Source: Parascedosporium putredinis (Eukaryota > Ascomycota > Sordariomycetes > Microascales > Microascaceae). Taken from it: a stretch of 64,000 nt of DNA. The notes under the pieces were generated by a model, which saw only the letters and a list, made by a program, of their open reading frames with translations, was not told the origin of the DNA and did no database searches. The stretch lies in the NCBI GenBank assembly GCA_949357655.1, contig CASHTG010000021.1, forward strand, positions 992,001-1,056,000, written 5' to 3'. Positions 1 through 10,749 of this stretch are shown here, piece after piece (within the stretch, counting starts at the first letter, position 1; each line of letters starts with the position of its first letter). Both the position numbers and the translations under genes were made by a program.

Positions 1-1327
1 GAGTGTTCACCTTGATTTGGTTATCGGATCCGTACGATACGGTATGTGTATGTAGGAAGAGAAATCTAGCCTCGTCTTGGCCAAGGCTGTCCACGCTTGA
101 ACTCCCTAGGTCGAGCACGGATAACCGCACTTCTTTGGCTCTTTTCCTTGTCTCAACATAACTAAGTAAGGTACCTTCTTTTTTCTCTCATCATCTCATC
201 TCATGGGTGTCGAAAGACTGGGATTTTGGTCTCTCAGGGCTTCCTTAAAATACAGCCATGGTTGGCGAGTTCTCACAAACCGGGAACACCTCTTATTATA
301 TGAAATTTAGCCTTACCTATCCAAGAGATAAGAGGAGGGCGTCTATAAGTGGTAGATAGATAGGAAACGGTACATCAGCAGACCCCTCTAGCTCGAGTCT
401 GCTTATACGGCCTTGTGTACGTGGAGGTAAGCAATACAGGTAGGCTTAAAAAGCAAAGGGCATGCTGATGTCATAATCGGGGTTGAACCTTTGAGAGGAA
501 TAGCAATGGAAGTGGAGAGTGAATGGTATCGCTAGTAAAGAGAGATAAAACCCTGGAGTCCGAAGGGGAGAAGTCGGAATAAGGTGATATCAAGGGCTGC
601 CCCCTTCGCGCCTGAGCTCGATGACCAGCCCCTCCGCAAACGAACGTTGAAGCTATTCACTCTCTCTGGCTCAACTATGCTCTCCGTCCTTCCAACTTGT
701 CCTAGGCACTGTAAATAGACGATTATTCCCAGTATTTCCCCTTTTATCGTTCTTTCCTCTTTTCTTCTGCCACTAGCGCTGCTCCCGAGACAGGGGTGCC
801 GAATAGTGTCCTCCGTGCCCGGCACTAGCAGGCGAGCCAACCCACATCAAATGCCGTGCCAAAGGGACACTCGCATAAGTAAAAAATGGACGCGAGGAGA
901 ATTTCCAAAAGGCCGCCCCACGTTGTCCCATGGACGGGAAGGAGAATACGAAGAAAGCGCGGGACAAGGGGTCAAAAAGGCCTCGGACAGAAGTGCGTGC
1001 ACAAAAGAAGCCAACGTGGATCCTTGAGAAATCGTGGCGGATAACTGTCCCGTGAAGCCGGGGGCCACTGACCCGTTGCAACTAGAGCAGATCCATTACC
1101 TTTCAGCACATACTATTCAGTAAAAGATCAACGGAACAGCAGGTGCATTCATTGGTGGCATTAAAGACCAGGCCATCAATAACGGGCGTGACGATGGAAC
1201 ATCTTCGTAGCATCGGGCAGTCAGCATAAAAGGAAGGCACGGTCGGTCCTTTGGGGTTTCTGTGGGAAGCTACGACTCGTGTGGGGAATGCTGGGGCTCG
1301 GCGGGGAGGAACCACCCAACCCTTGTC

Positions 1328-1337
1328 ATCAATTGAT
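1328..1337. promoter_or_regulatory. Palindrome ATCAATTGAT, copy 1
   Basis: Exact 10-bp palindrome in intergenic DNA. Seven exact copies occur in the first 18 kb, none inside a coding exon. Possible homodimer or homeodomain-type binding site; the function is unknown. Confidence 0.35.
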
Positions 1338-1448
1338 CCCTCGAGCTTCAATGGTGCCTACGTTCCTCCCCACCTCAGCATACATGTACAATTGATGTCC
1401 ATCCAAAGTGGCATCCATACATTGTCTCAGAATGATCACGGCCGTAGT

Positions 1449-1458
1449 ATCAATTGAT
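1449..1458. promoter_or_regulatory. Palindrome ATCAATTGAT, copy 2
   Basis: Exact copy, 121 bp after copy 1. A partial copy (CAATTGAT) lies between them near 1390, so this stretch is locally enriched. Confidence 0.35.
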
Positions 1459-2169
1459 CCTCATCAATCTTCAAGCCCCCAAAAGTCTCATTGTAATGCC
1501 TTGGCAACACCGCATGCCAGCTCTGTTAATTGTACGAAGCACATCATTCGAAGAGGGCATTGTCCAAGATACTCCCCTCGATAATTGGACGCAGAAGAGA
1601 AGATTGAAGACGAGGATGAGATGACATCATGTTGTGAGGCCAAGAGGGCCTTCCTCACACAATCGCCTATATGATTGTGCCACAGAGGCACTCAATTAAC
1701 CCAACCATAACATCAATTCGGGGCTAGGCGCATGACGAGTGGATCTACACGAGGGTGCGGTTTCTTGCAAATCACAAGGGTGGACGCATGAACATGGAAC
1801 GGGAGATGTCAAGGCAAAACCCAGCGATAATATCGCGCCAACCCCACAGAAACATGGGCTTGGCTCCCCACGAGCCACCAAGTTCGCACGGGTTGATCAA
1901 ATCGGGGATCCATTTAATATGTATCCATCCCAATATCTCAATGGATGCATAGTGCGTGTGCCTAGTTGAGTGAAGTGTGGATATCCGCGCGCCTTTGCCA
2001 TCAATGATGACCTTCCCGCTTACCGCCACAGGTACTACTCCGGAAGCAACGCTGGTACGGTTAATGAATATGTGTCGCCCATGGCGTTGAAGCTGAGCTG
2101 TACTTGAGGCGGGTTGCCGGATACATGTAGGTCTAAGTTCAGTCGATGGCGAATAACGCAATGTCCAGC

Positions 2170-2179
2170 ATCAATTGAT
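2170..2179. promoter_or_regulatory. Palindrome ATCAATTGAT, copy 3
   Basis: Exact copy in intergenic DNA, about 1.36 kb before the GH6 start codon. Confidence 0.35.
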
Positions 2180-2793
2180 GTAAGTATTGCACATCGTGTT
2201 GGAGCCATTTAGTTGCCTTGACCTTTTGAATTAATCTCCATGTTGTTCAATGTTGGTCGGGAACTTGCGGCTCCGAACGAGGGACATGAGCTAAACAAAT
2301 TAGGGGCAAACTCCTCGTGAGTCGAGACTATTGTCAGCCGCAATACGTATTGCACGGTATTCTAAGATGCGCGGATTATGAGATGATTCAATTATCACAA
2401 TCTCGCCAGACCTCTGGAAGGCTCGCTTCGAGCAAGGGTCGTTATTGGGACGGGCGGCATTAGATGTGGCGAGCCGTGTGGATTGGATTGGCAAGGGAAC
2501 AAAAGCAAAAAGAAACGTGAGCGAAAAGAACATGAAAGTAGAAAGAACAGCTGGATCCTTCGTCAGGCACGCGCTGTCCGAACAATCTACTCGCATCTGC
2601 GTTTAAAAACCTTCCAAGACCCGGAAACACATGCGATCCGTTCTTTGGCGTCGCTCGCAATTTGTTTTAATTTGCCCTTGGACACTGCCACTACCACTAC
2701 CGCCCGCCACCGCCAGAGCTGCTCGGCAGAACCGTGCCTCGCCAATCAAGTGTTGTCCCTGCCGGGCGCCGGTAGAGACTCCGTCCGCCATTG

Positions 2794-2803
2794 ATCAATT
2801 GAT
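2794..2803. promoter_or_regulatory. Palindrome ATCAATTGAT, copy 4
   Basis: Exact copy 737 bp upstream of the GH6 start codon, close to the C-rich tract and the Cre1-like palindrome. Confidence 0.4.
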
Positions 2804-2880
2804 GCCATGCCTTTGCCCATTTAACCTGCTGCCCGCCTTAATACCTGTTAATATGAATTCATGTGTCCACTTAGCAACCT

Positions 2881-2904
2881 CCCCCAACCCCCAACCCCCG
2901 ACCC
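2881..2904 (-). other. C-rich tract; G-quadruplex motif on minus strand
   Basis: Three runs of five C separated by AA, then a CCC run. The minus strand therefore has four G runs of at least three with loops of two bases, which meets the usual G-quadruplex pattern. It lies about 630 bp upstream of the GH6 gene. Confidence 0.5.
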
Positions 2905-2952
2905 TTCCCCTTAATGTGCGCTTCGGAACCGGCCTCCGATGGCCTTGCCTTG

Positions 2953-2967
2953 AGTGGGGCCCCCACT
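2953..2967. promoter_or_regulatory. Inverted GTGGGG pair, Cre1/CreA-like
   Basis: AGTGGGGCCCCCACT is a perfect inverted repeat around one C. Each arm contains GTGGGG, which fits the SYGGRG consensus of the fungal carbon catabolite repressor CreA/Cre1. It lies 564 bp upstream of the cellulase start codon, where such paired sites are known to act in other fungi. The role here is inferred. Confidence 0.5.
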
Positions 2968-3315
2968 AATCTCTCAACCCCAATGACGCCAAGAAGCAAG
3001 AAGCCCTCGGCCGGCGAAATCTACGTCGCCATGCCAGTCCCCGGACCCCGGACCCGCCGTTACTACCACCCATCGCCACTTTCGAGCCATGGCGCCATCG
3101 CTTTTCAAGCTCTAGATCGCGGGTAAACAGACTATGAGCTGTATATCTGAAGCCATGTGATTTTTCTTCCTTTCTTCTTGCTTGTAGGAGTCAGACAATG
3201 CACCGGGCCAGCACCTTGTTGCGGACCAATCTTCCCGTCCCGTGCTAAACCGGCCCTTGCCTTGCCTTATTTCAACGTAGGAACGTCGAGCCTCTTTGAG
3301 TGTCACCTCGAAGAG

Positions 3316-3324
3316 CATAAATAG
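3316..3324 (+). promoter_or_regulatory. TATA-like box of GH6 gene
   Basis: CATAAATAG lies about 207 bp before the GH6 start codon and is followed by a C/T-rich, CACA-rich leader, as expected for a highly expressed fungal gene. Confidence 0.5.
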
Positions 3325-3530
3325 ACCGTGATCCATCCTCCCTCATCGACAATTCTTTTCTTCCTTCTCGTCAAGCACAAGCACACTTCCCCCTCTCAAC
3401 ACTCCTCAGTTTGCAAGACCGTTTCTCGCTTGCCTCCGCTTCACGTCAACAAAAGGTTTTCCCTACCTTTGCTTCTGTTCGCCCCTCGTTCTTTTTTTCG
3501 CAGTCTTCACACACATCACACACACACAAG

Positions 3531-5202
3531 ATGCGCGTATCCACCGTCCTCGCCGCCCTCTCCGCGGTCGGCTTCGTTGCCGCCGCCCCCGGCCTCGCCC
3601 CCGCCAAGACGACGCTCCCGCCGTCACGGACGCCCCGAGCCCACCGAGGTCCCTGAGGTCCCCGAGGTCCCCGCCGAGCCTGAGGAGCCCGTCGAGGAGG
3701 AGCCCGAGGAGCCCGAGGAGCCCGCGCTCCCCCTTGAGCTCCCCGCGCCCGGCCCCAACCCCTTCGAGGGCAAGACCCTCTTCGCCAACCCCGAGTGGTC
3801 CCAGAAGCTCGAGCAGACCTACGACGCTTTCGTCGAGGCCGGAGATGAGAAGAACGCCGCCAGGGTCCGCGTCATCCAGGATATTGGTACCTTTGTCTGG
3901 GTCTCCAACATTGCCAGCTTGAAGAACATCGATGCCGCCATCGAGTCGGCCCGCGCCGTCAAGGAGGAGACTGGCGAGGACGTCATCGTCGGTCTCGTTC
4001 TCTACAACCTCCCCGACCGTGACTGCTCCGCTGGAGAGTCCGCGGGTGAGTTGAAGAGCGAGGAAGACGGTCTTCAAAGGTACAAGGACGAGTACATCAA
4101 GCCCTACGCTGAGAAGGTCAGCGCGGCGGACGACCTCACCTTTGCCATCGTCCTCGAGCCCGATTCGCTCGCCAACGCCATCACCAACACCGGCATTCCC
4201 TTCTGCGAGCAGGCTATCCCCATCTACGAGGAGGGTATCGCCCACGCCATCTCCCAGCTTCAGTTCGACAACGTCCACCTGTACCTCGATGCCGCCCACG
4301 GTGGCTGGCTTGGCTGGGACGACAACCTCGAGCCGAGTAAGTTCCATCCCCCTTCGGAGAAGGATTAAGCGCGCCATGACGCGTGCTTCTGATCTATTTT
4401 AAGCACACCCATCCTTTATATCCATGTACTAACACTGCCGTCAAACAGCCGCCAAGCAGTTCGCCAAGGTCGTTCGTCTCGCCGGTGAAGGTACCCAGCG
4501 CATCCGAGGCTTTGCCACCAACGTCTCCAACTACAACCCCTACAACGCCACCGTGCGCGAGAACTACACTGAGTGGTCCAACTCCTGGGACGAGAACCAC
4601 TACACCCAGTCCCTCGCTGCCTTCCTCGAGATCGAGGGTCTCCCTACCAGCTTCATCGTTGACCAGGGCCGTGTCCATCTCCCTGGTGCCCGCGAAGAGG
4701 TAAGTCGCAATGAATTCTCTTCCGCTGTAGCTTGCAAAGACCCGAGTATGAACAGTCCCACTAACATGTTCTTCAAAGTGGGGTGAGTGGTGCAATGTCG
4801 CCCCTGCCGGTTTCGGTGGCGCTCCCGGATCGTCGACTTTCGGCAACGAGGTAAGAGGCAATGTCTATGGAATAGAATGAGAGAGAGAGAGCCATACGCT
4901 AACATGCAAACCCATCTAGTTTGTTGACTCTTTGGTCTGGATCAAGCCCGGTGGCGAGTCTGACGGCGAGTGCGGAATGGAGGGCGCTACCCGCGCTGGT
5001 GTCTGGTTTGACGAGTACACTCAGATGCTCGTAAGGAACGCCAACAAGGAGCTCTTCCCCGATGAGCCCGAGGAGGAGGTCCCTGAGGAGGAGACCCCGA
5101 GGAGGAAGCCCCCGAGGAGGAGGCCCCTGAAGAGGAGGCCCCTGAAGAGGAGGCCCCGAAGAGGAGGCTCCCGAGGAGGAGGCTCCCGCGGATGAGGAGT
5201 AA
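3531..5202 (+). CDS. Secreted GH6 cellulase (cellobiohydrolase/endoglucanase)
   Basis: Glycoside hydrolase family 6, an inverting enzyme cutting beta-1,4-glucan outside the cell. The start codon opens a signal peptide (MRVSTVLAALSAVGFVAAAP). Family motifs are clear: DRDCSAGES, EPDSLAN with the catalytic-acid Asp, DAAHGGWLGW, and VWIKPGGESDGECG. Three introns: 4337-4448, 4700-4778 and 4851-4919. About 471 residues. There is no CBM1; instead a Pro/Glu-rich linker follows the signal peptide, and the tail consists of six EEEAP repeats ending in ADEE. Four single-base deletions must be assumed: near 3608 and 3635 between signal peptide and linker, and near 5097 and 5156 in the tail. With them the frame closes exactly on the TAA at 5200. 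Whether it acts as cellobiohydrolase or endoglucanase cannot be told, since that depends on active-site loops. Cre1-like sites lie upstream. Confidence 0.88.
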
Positions 5203-5854
5203 AGAAGCGCCGCAAAGGCGATGTTGGGGCGATATATAACATTGATGGTTTTAGGATACCCGGATTGGTGGACACGATAGATACTTAGTTCTTCAGTACA
5301 TAAATTGATACTTTTCTTTCCCTTCACTATATCTATTATTGTCGAGAGGTTTGAGTTTCAGGGTGTCAGTTACCAGAAGTTGGTTTTTCCCCTTTCTTTT
5401 TTTCCCCCCTTTTTTCTTCTTTTTTTAGAACGGTCGACGAGGAATGCCGAGATGAGAAGAGATTTGTCCGAATTTGTACAAGTAGAGATTGCTATCAAAC
5501 TAACCATACTCAAAACTCAAACTCAACCGCAAACGCCCATCATTCCAGTCATATTCATAATCTAGAGCCAAATCTGAGCAGCGTAAAAGGTTAAAGGGGG
5601 ATATCATCATCAACACAAGCCCAAAGTCCAACCAGGTCCAGCATAAAGACGTCGAGTTGCGTCACAGAGAGGTATTAAAGAAAGGATTCACTCAAACAAA
5701 GGACGTTGCAACATACCCTTCTCACATAAACGCCTCGCTGCATAAAAATATAAAAAGACAGGATGAAAACTAGACAAAGAAAAGACCAAAAGAAAAAAAA
5801 AAAAAGAAGAAAAAAGACTATAGAGCGAAGAAAGAGGGGAAAAAACAAAAAGAT
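5203..5854. other. Convergent 3' flanks, no gene
   Basis: The space between the GH6 stop and the stop of the minus-strand Arg-rich gene. It holds T-rich and A/G-rich tracts (about 5396-5430 and 5764-5850) typical of 3' untranslated regions. No coding signature. Confidence 0.6.
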
Positions 5855-6943
5855 CTATCTCTTCTTGCCCTTCTTTCCAGACATCCCATCTGCTAAAGCA
5901 GCACCAATGGCAGCAGTCGCCACCCGGGTGCCCTTGGCACCAACCCAAGGGCCAGGGTCGCGACGAGCTTTGAAGGCGGCGGCAGCCCGCTTGGAGGGCA
6001 GCAGCTGCGATAGACTGCCAGGGAAGGTCCATGCCCGCGGATTTCGCTCGGGCCCTGGTCGTCTTGCCGTGAGACCCCGGGTGGCGGGCTTAGATGACCG
6101 AGGCTCGTCGTGTCGATACCGAGGTTCCGACCTTGTTGGCTTTCGATCACGGTCACGGTCATACTCCCGGTCCCGGTCGCGGCCACGATCTCTATCTCGC
6201 TCTCTGTCCCCGCCCCGATCTTTGGCACGGTCTCTAGACCCGCCACGGCGGCGGCGGGTATCACCTCGGTCATCCCTTCGCGAGTCAACGGAGCGAGCTC
6301 GGCGAGCATAGGGATCCTCCCTGATGCCCGGCCCGTCCTTCCTGCGGGTATTGTCACCGGGCGAGCGCGTTCGGCGGGCACGGCTAGACTGTTCGAGCTT
6401 TCGATCCTTTTCCCTCTGGGGGTCGCCAGAGTATCGTTCCGAGTAAGGGTTGTCTCGCTCGTATTGTCGCGGTACACTCTTGGCCTTGCGTCGCGCCCTC
6501 GGCGCCTCGTCGGCATTGCCATCGGGCGATCGGTTCCTGGGCAAGCGGTCGTACCGGTCATCTTTGGCGTCCCGGCCATCCCGTTCGTGCCGATGTCTTC
6601 TTCGCCGCTGTCTGTCAGGGCTCGTAGCCTCTTGCTGCGGTCTCTGCGATCGCGAGCGCGGCTCGGCCCCGGCCGGATACTCTCGGCCTGAGGCGGGGTT
6701 GACTTGGGGTAATAGTGGGGCGGTGAAGCTCCTCCCGTGGGGCGGGTCTTGGTCGCTGGCTGCCTCCCCCATCGTCGTAGTTGTTGTAGCTTGGCGGGGG
6801 ACGTTGCCATGGTTCAGGGAGGCCGCACGGCCAGGGCTTGAGAGGTTGTAGTAGGGGGTTGCTATCGCCGGAAAAGCGAGGCGACCTTGGCTCGGTCGGC
6901 CTGCCTCGAGGAGGCTCTTCCCGTCGACGGCCGAAAGGGGCAT
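5855..6943 (-). CDS. Arg/Asp/Ser-rich low-complexity protein
   Basis: I do not recognise a named family. The start codon at 6943 is the first ATG after a TATA-like box at 7115-7121 (minus orientation). The N-terminal third is rich in Arg, Pro and Glu. The middle is dense in RD, RS and RR pairs (for example RDRDRGRDRDREYDRDRDR), resembling intrinsically disordered nuclear or RNA-associated proteins. The last 60 residues are ordered and look conserved: RAAAAFKARRDPGPWVGAKG, then an Ala/Gly-rich stretch and a basic end, KKGKKR; I recall similar endings in other fungal hypothetical proteins. Three single-base deletions are needed (CCCC near 6937, GGGG at 6717-6720, CCCC at 6667-6670); with them the frame gives about 363 residues. 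The N-terminal reconstruction is the weakest part. Confidence 0.6.
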   Translation of the reverse strand: MPLSAVDGKSLLEAGRPSQGRLAFPAIATPYYNLSSPGRAASLNHGNVPRQATTTTTMGEAASDQDPPHGRSFTAPLLPQVNPASGREYPAGAEPRSRSQRPQQEATSPDRQRRRRHRHERDGRDAKDDRYDRLPRNRSPDGNADEAPRARRKAKSVPRQYERDNPYSERYSGDPQREKDRKLEQSSRARRTRSPGDNTRRKDGPGIREDPYARRARSVDSRRDDRGDTRRRRGGSRDRAKDRGGDRERDRDRGRDRDREYDRDRDRKPTRSEPRYRHDEPRSSKPATRGLTARRPGPERNPRAWTFPGSLSQLLPSKRAAAAFKARRDPGPWVGAKGTRVATAAIGAALADGMSGKKGKKR

Positions 6944-7114
6944 CGCCTCCGAAATGTTGCGATTTAGCAGTGCGATGAGAAATTTCGAAATTTTGGATAT
7001 CCTCTTTTTTTTTCGCGGGGTTTCGAGGAAAAGCAAGCAGGGCGATGAGAGTCGGGGTTGAGTGATGAGCGAGCAAACGTTAGAATGAAGGGAATGGTGA
7101 ACGGAGTCGCGCTG

Positions 7115-7121
7115 TATATAT
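7115..7121 (-). promoter_or_regulatory. TATA-like box of Arg-rich gene
   Basis: TATATAT about 175 bp before the proposed start codon at 6943; no other ATG occurs between the two on that strand. Confidence 0.4.
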
Positions 7122-8612
7122 GGTCGTTTCTATCAATCAAGACAAATAAATCAAAGGATGGATGATAAAGAAATTGACAATAAAACAAAGAATTGAAGAG
7201 AAGAAACGGCCAAATGAAAAGAAAATCCCAAGAGTCGTGGGGCATCTTTTTTGAGGGGTTTGGAGGCCTAATATGCATTCCAGGCAGGCCTCCATGTCCG
7301 CGAGCTGAAATCGACAGCGCTGCAGACTGGAGACGGAGGGATCCAAGACATCATCAAGCAGAATGTGACTGCCGCATTCGTCACTCGTGCAGAACGGGGC
7401 AGTTCATTGGGCGGAGGGATTGGGCTGCACATGATTGTGGCAACACGCGGGAAAAACAGGTCACGTCTGAAGCACAGGGCCAGCCCCCAAGTGATACCTT
7501 GGCATCCAGCTGGCTGCCTGTCAGATCTCGGCTCGAGGCATGCGATGCCGTCACTGCTCCACTTGATTCAACCGGTCATCATCTCCCGCCCTCACCCTCA
7601 ATGTTTTATTTATCCGCATCGACGTGGTTCCTGAAAGAGTTACGTATAGGGCGCTTTTTTTTTTTTTTTTTCTTCTCTTATTTGCTGTCGTGCGCTTGAT
7701 TTAGGGTCAAGTTGATGTCTCAATGTTGAAGGCAGTTGATGCTTTGGAGTTGCAGAGGGTCTAGGCACAAGGACAGTCCAACAGATACAGGGGCCATCTG
7801 CCCTTGGAGTCCTCGACTGCGGCAGACTCCCTCCTCGGGGATTCCGACGTGTGTAGACTTGCGCAGCGATTGGCCGCGGCCATTCAGGGTCCCGGAGAAT
7901 TGTCGTCTCCCAGCCACGCCGAACACCTACTAGGGCGAAATGCAAGTCGACATCATCGCCATCGCCAACGGCGCAGATCCCTGCGGGTAGGATTCGGCTG
8001 TCGGGATGGAGACGAGCCCAAGGGATAGTATTTCGCTGCGAGCGGTGTCTTCAATTCTTTTAGTCGCAATATTAGACGCAGCGAACCAGAAAGGAGATGG
8101 ATGTCAGAGGGAGGATATACGTAATTATACATTTATAACCATCCACGATTGGGAACACGAAGGGCCCCCAAAACTTGGAGCTGGGCTTTAACAACGCTGA
8201 TATGGAGGGTGACGATCGTTGTGTCCAATCTTTTTCATTCAGACTGAAGATGCGCAAGAAGCACACCACGGCCAACCCCTCAGTCGTGTCATCATTCCTT
8301 CCACATGTCCTCCCTTGAGCTTGTGCCGCCATTACGTGATCACTGATCCATTGCTTGACGGGTGGGCGCATTTACTACAATCCAGCAATAACCAAAAAGA
8401 CCAAAAAGAAGGGGAAAAAACATACAACACCGGGGATTCGCTGGTCGTCACCGACCCAACTACTAGTCCGGCGCTTCGCAGCTTGTGTACAGGGGAGCGG
8501 ACGGGACCCTCAATATTCTACGAGCTATGGTCGTATGTACCAGATTTGGACCTAGCTCAACTTATAAGGATTCCGAAATTAGGCTCCACGAGCAGCTTCT
8601 CTGCTGACATGT

Positions 8613-8622
8613 ATCAATTGAT
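8613..8622. promoter_or_regulatory. Palindrome ATCAATTGAT, copy 5
   Basis: Exact copy about 500 bp upstream of the aldehyde dehydrogenase start codon. Confidence 0.35.
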
Positions 8623-9113
8623 GTGGCCGTAAACTCAAAGCGAGGAACCGCCCTCGAAAGGTTCGCCGGGCCAAACTTCGGCCAACCGGCGGGATCCAGA
8701 CTCTTCTGGGCCCCGCAGAATCCAACGTCAATCAAAACGTAAAGTTCCACTTTTATCCCTCGAACAAGCCTAATAACGAGTGAAGAGAGTTGATGGAGCC
8801 TCGTTAGTGCGGCCAGCTCGACAAATCAGCTACCCTTGTCGTACTAGGTCCCCGCAGAGTATCTGCTTTGTCTTGATAGAGCACAAGCTCCGTTCCTGAC
8901 CGTTCTTGCTGTTTGACAGGTGCTATCAAACATCGTGACTATCGCTTATCTTGACCGCAACCCCTCTTCGTGTCCCCAGTCCGAAACTACCCGTCGCCGC
9001 CATCTGTTTATTCCTTCTCTCTTCCCCTAAATGCTAGTTCACTTCATCAATCACTCAGAGACCGTAACTTCTTTTACCCCTCAACAGATACGCAGCCATC
9101 GCTCTCTTGTGCC

Positions 9114-10749
9114 ATGGCTGATCTCAAGGTCCAACTCACAGCGCCAAACGGCAAGACTTACACGCAACCCACGGGCTTGTTTATAAACAACGAGTTCGTA
9201 GCCTCTGGTTCTGGCCAGACAATTACTTCCACGGACCCAGCGTAAGTAGCTACCGTCTTGTGGGGAGTATCGTCGGACTATTCACTCGTTGGCCTGTGAA
9301 CAGTACCGAACAAGACATCGCGACGGTCCATGCCGCAACCGCGGAGGACGTCGACAAAGCCGTCCGCGCAGCTCATGCGGCACTGAACGACCCAAAATGG
9401 AAGAAGCTAGCCACTTCAGACCGAGGAGTCTTGATGTATAAGCTGGCAGAGCTTATTGAATCTAACCAGGAGTTGCTCGCTACTATTGATGCGTGGGACA
9501 ATGGTGAATCGAACTTTCCCTACGTGGGTAGAAGCCCTTGCTAAATCCACTTCTAACGACCACGCCAGGCAAGCCATATCGAGATGCATTGACGGGCGAC
9601 CTTCCCGAGGCCATTGGCGTGATTCGCTACTATGCCGGCTGGTGCGATAAAATCTACGGACAGACCATTCCCTTGCCCAACAAGCTGGCCTACACGCTCC
9701 GCCAGCCTATTGGCGTCGTGGGCCAGATTATCCCCTGGAACTACCCGCTTTCCATGGCGAGCTGGAAACTGGGCCCGGCACTGGCCTGTGGAAACACAAT
9801 CGTGATCAAGGCAGCCGAGCAAACACCCCTGAGCATCCTCGTCCTCGCTGACCTCATCAAGCAGGCCGGGTTCCCGCCGGGTGTGGTGAACGTGATTAAT
9901 GGCTTGGGCAAGGAGGCTGGTGCGGCCTTGGTCCAGCATCCGCTGGTGGACAAGGTGGCATTCACGGGATCTACGGCGACTGCCACCCAGGTGATGAAGA
10001 TGGCCTCAGCAACGCTCAAGAATATCACTCTCGAGACGGGCGGCAAGTCCCCACTTGTCGTCTTCGAGGACGCGGACCTCGAAGAGGCTGTGAAGTGGTC
10101 CCACATGGGCATCATGTCGAACCAGGGCCAGATATGCACGGCGACATCTCGGATCCTCGTCCAAAAGGGCATCTACGACAAATTCGTGGCCCGCTTCATC
10201 GAGGAAGTCAAGACCACGAGCAAAGTCGGCCATCAGTGGGATACCGAAACCTACCAGGGTCCGCAGGTGACCAAGCAGCAGTACGACCGCGTCCTCTCGT
10301 ACATCGAGTCCGGCCGCCAATCAGGCGCGACCGTGGCCACAGGCGGCCAGGCGCTCACCGAAATCGGCGGCGGGAAGGGATACTTTATCGCACCTACGGT
10401 TTTCACGCATGTCAAGCAAGATATGCCCATCTGGCGTGAGGAGATTTTCGGCCCGGTCGTTGTAATTTCCGAGTTTGGAGAAGAGGACAATGCTGTGCGC
10501 ATCGCAAACGACACCACTTACGGTCTCGGTGCCGCCGTCTTTACCACCGACTTGGAAAGGGCTCACCGGGTTGCGAGTGAGATCCAGGCAGGAATGGTTT
10601 GGATTAACAGTAGTCAGGATTGCGATCCGAGGGTGCCTTTTGGCGGAGTAAAGCAGAGCGGAATTGGCCGAGAGCTCGGCGAGGCGGGGTTGGAGGCGTA
10701 CTCCCAGATTAAAGCGATTCATATCAACCTAGGGAATAGGTTGTCTTGA
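9114..10749 (+). CDS. NAD(P)+-dependent aldehyde dehydrogenase
   Basis: Oxidises an aldehyde to the acid, probably in the cytosol (no targeting signal is visible). Three exons with introns at 9242-9303 and 9504-9568; the joined protein has 502 residues, the usual length of the family, with no frame problem. Motifs in order: the cofactor-binding region around NYPLSMASWKLGPALACGN, FTGSTATATQVM, LETGGKSPLVV with the general-base Glu, and NQGQICTATSR with the nucleophilic Cys; the C-terminal part has EEIFGPVVVISEF and FGGVKQSGIGRE. It resembles fungal AldA/ALD-type enzymes acting on acetaldehyde and related substrates, but the substrate cannot be fixed from sequence. The start codon follows a short 5' leader and gives the normal N-terminus of the family. 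Confidence 0.92.

Larger units (their letters stand above)
1..3530. other. Intergenic, upstream of GH6 gene
   Basis: I find no credible gene in these 3.5 kb; the open frames present have no family signature, no signal peptide and no consistent intron structure. The region holds four exact copies of the palindrome ATCAATTGAT (1328, 1449, 2170, 2794), a C-rich tract at 2881-2904, a Cre1-like palindrome at 2953-2967 and a TATA-like box at 3316-3324. The left part may be the flank of a gene outside the window. Confidence 0.6.
6944..9113. other. Divergent intergenic region
   Basis: Lies between the start of the Arg-rich gene and the aldehyde dehydrogenase. It holds the TATA-like box of the former (7115-7121), a run of 17 T at 7655-7671 and one ATCAATTGAT at 8613. 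Open frames near 7800-8030 have no start in context and no recognisable family. I see no gene. Confidence 0.55.

Noticed and set aside
3463..4377. Long minus-strand frame of 304 codons opposite the GH6 gene
   Set aside because: Mirror frame of a high-GC coding exon; Leu/Gly/Asp-rich with no family features.
7711..8028. Possible coding frame with an Ala/Leu-rich segment
   Set aside because: Interrupted by an in-frame TAG and without splice signals or a family match.
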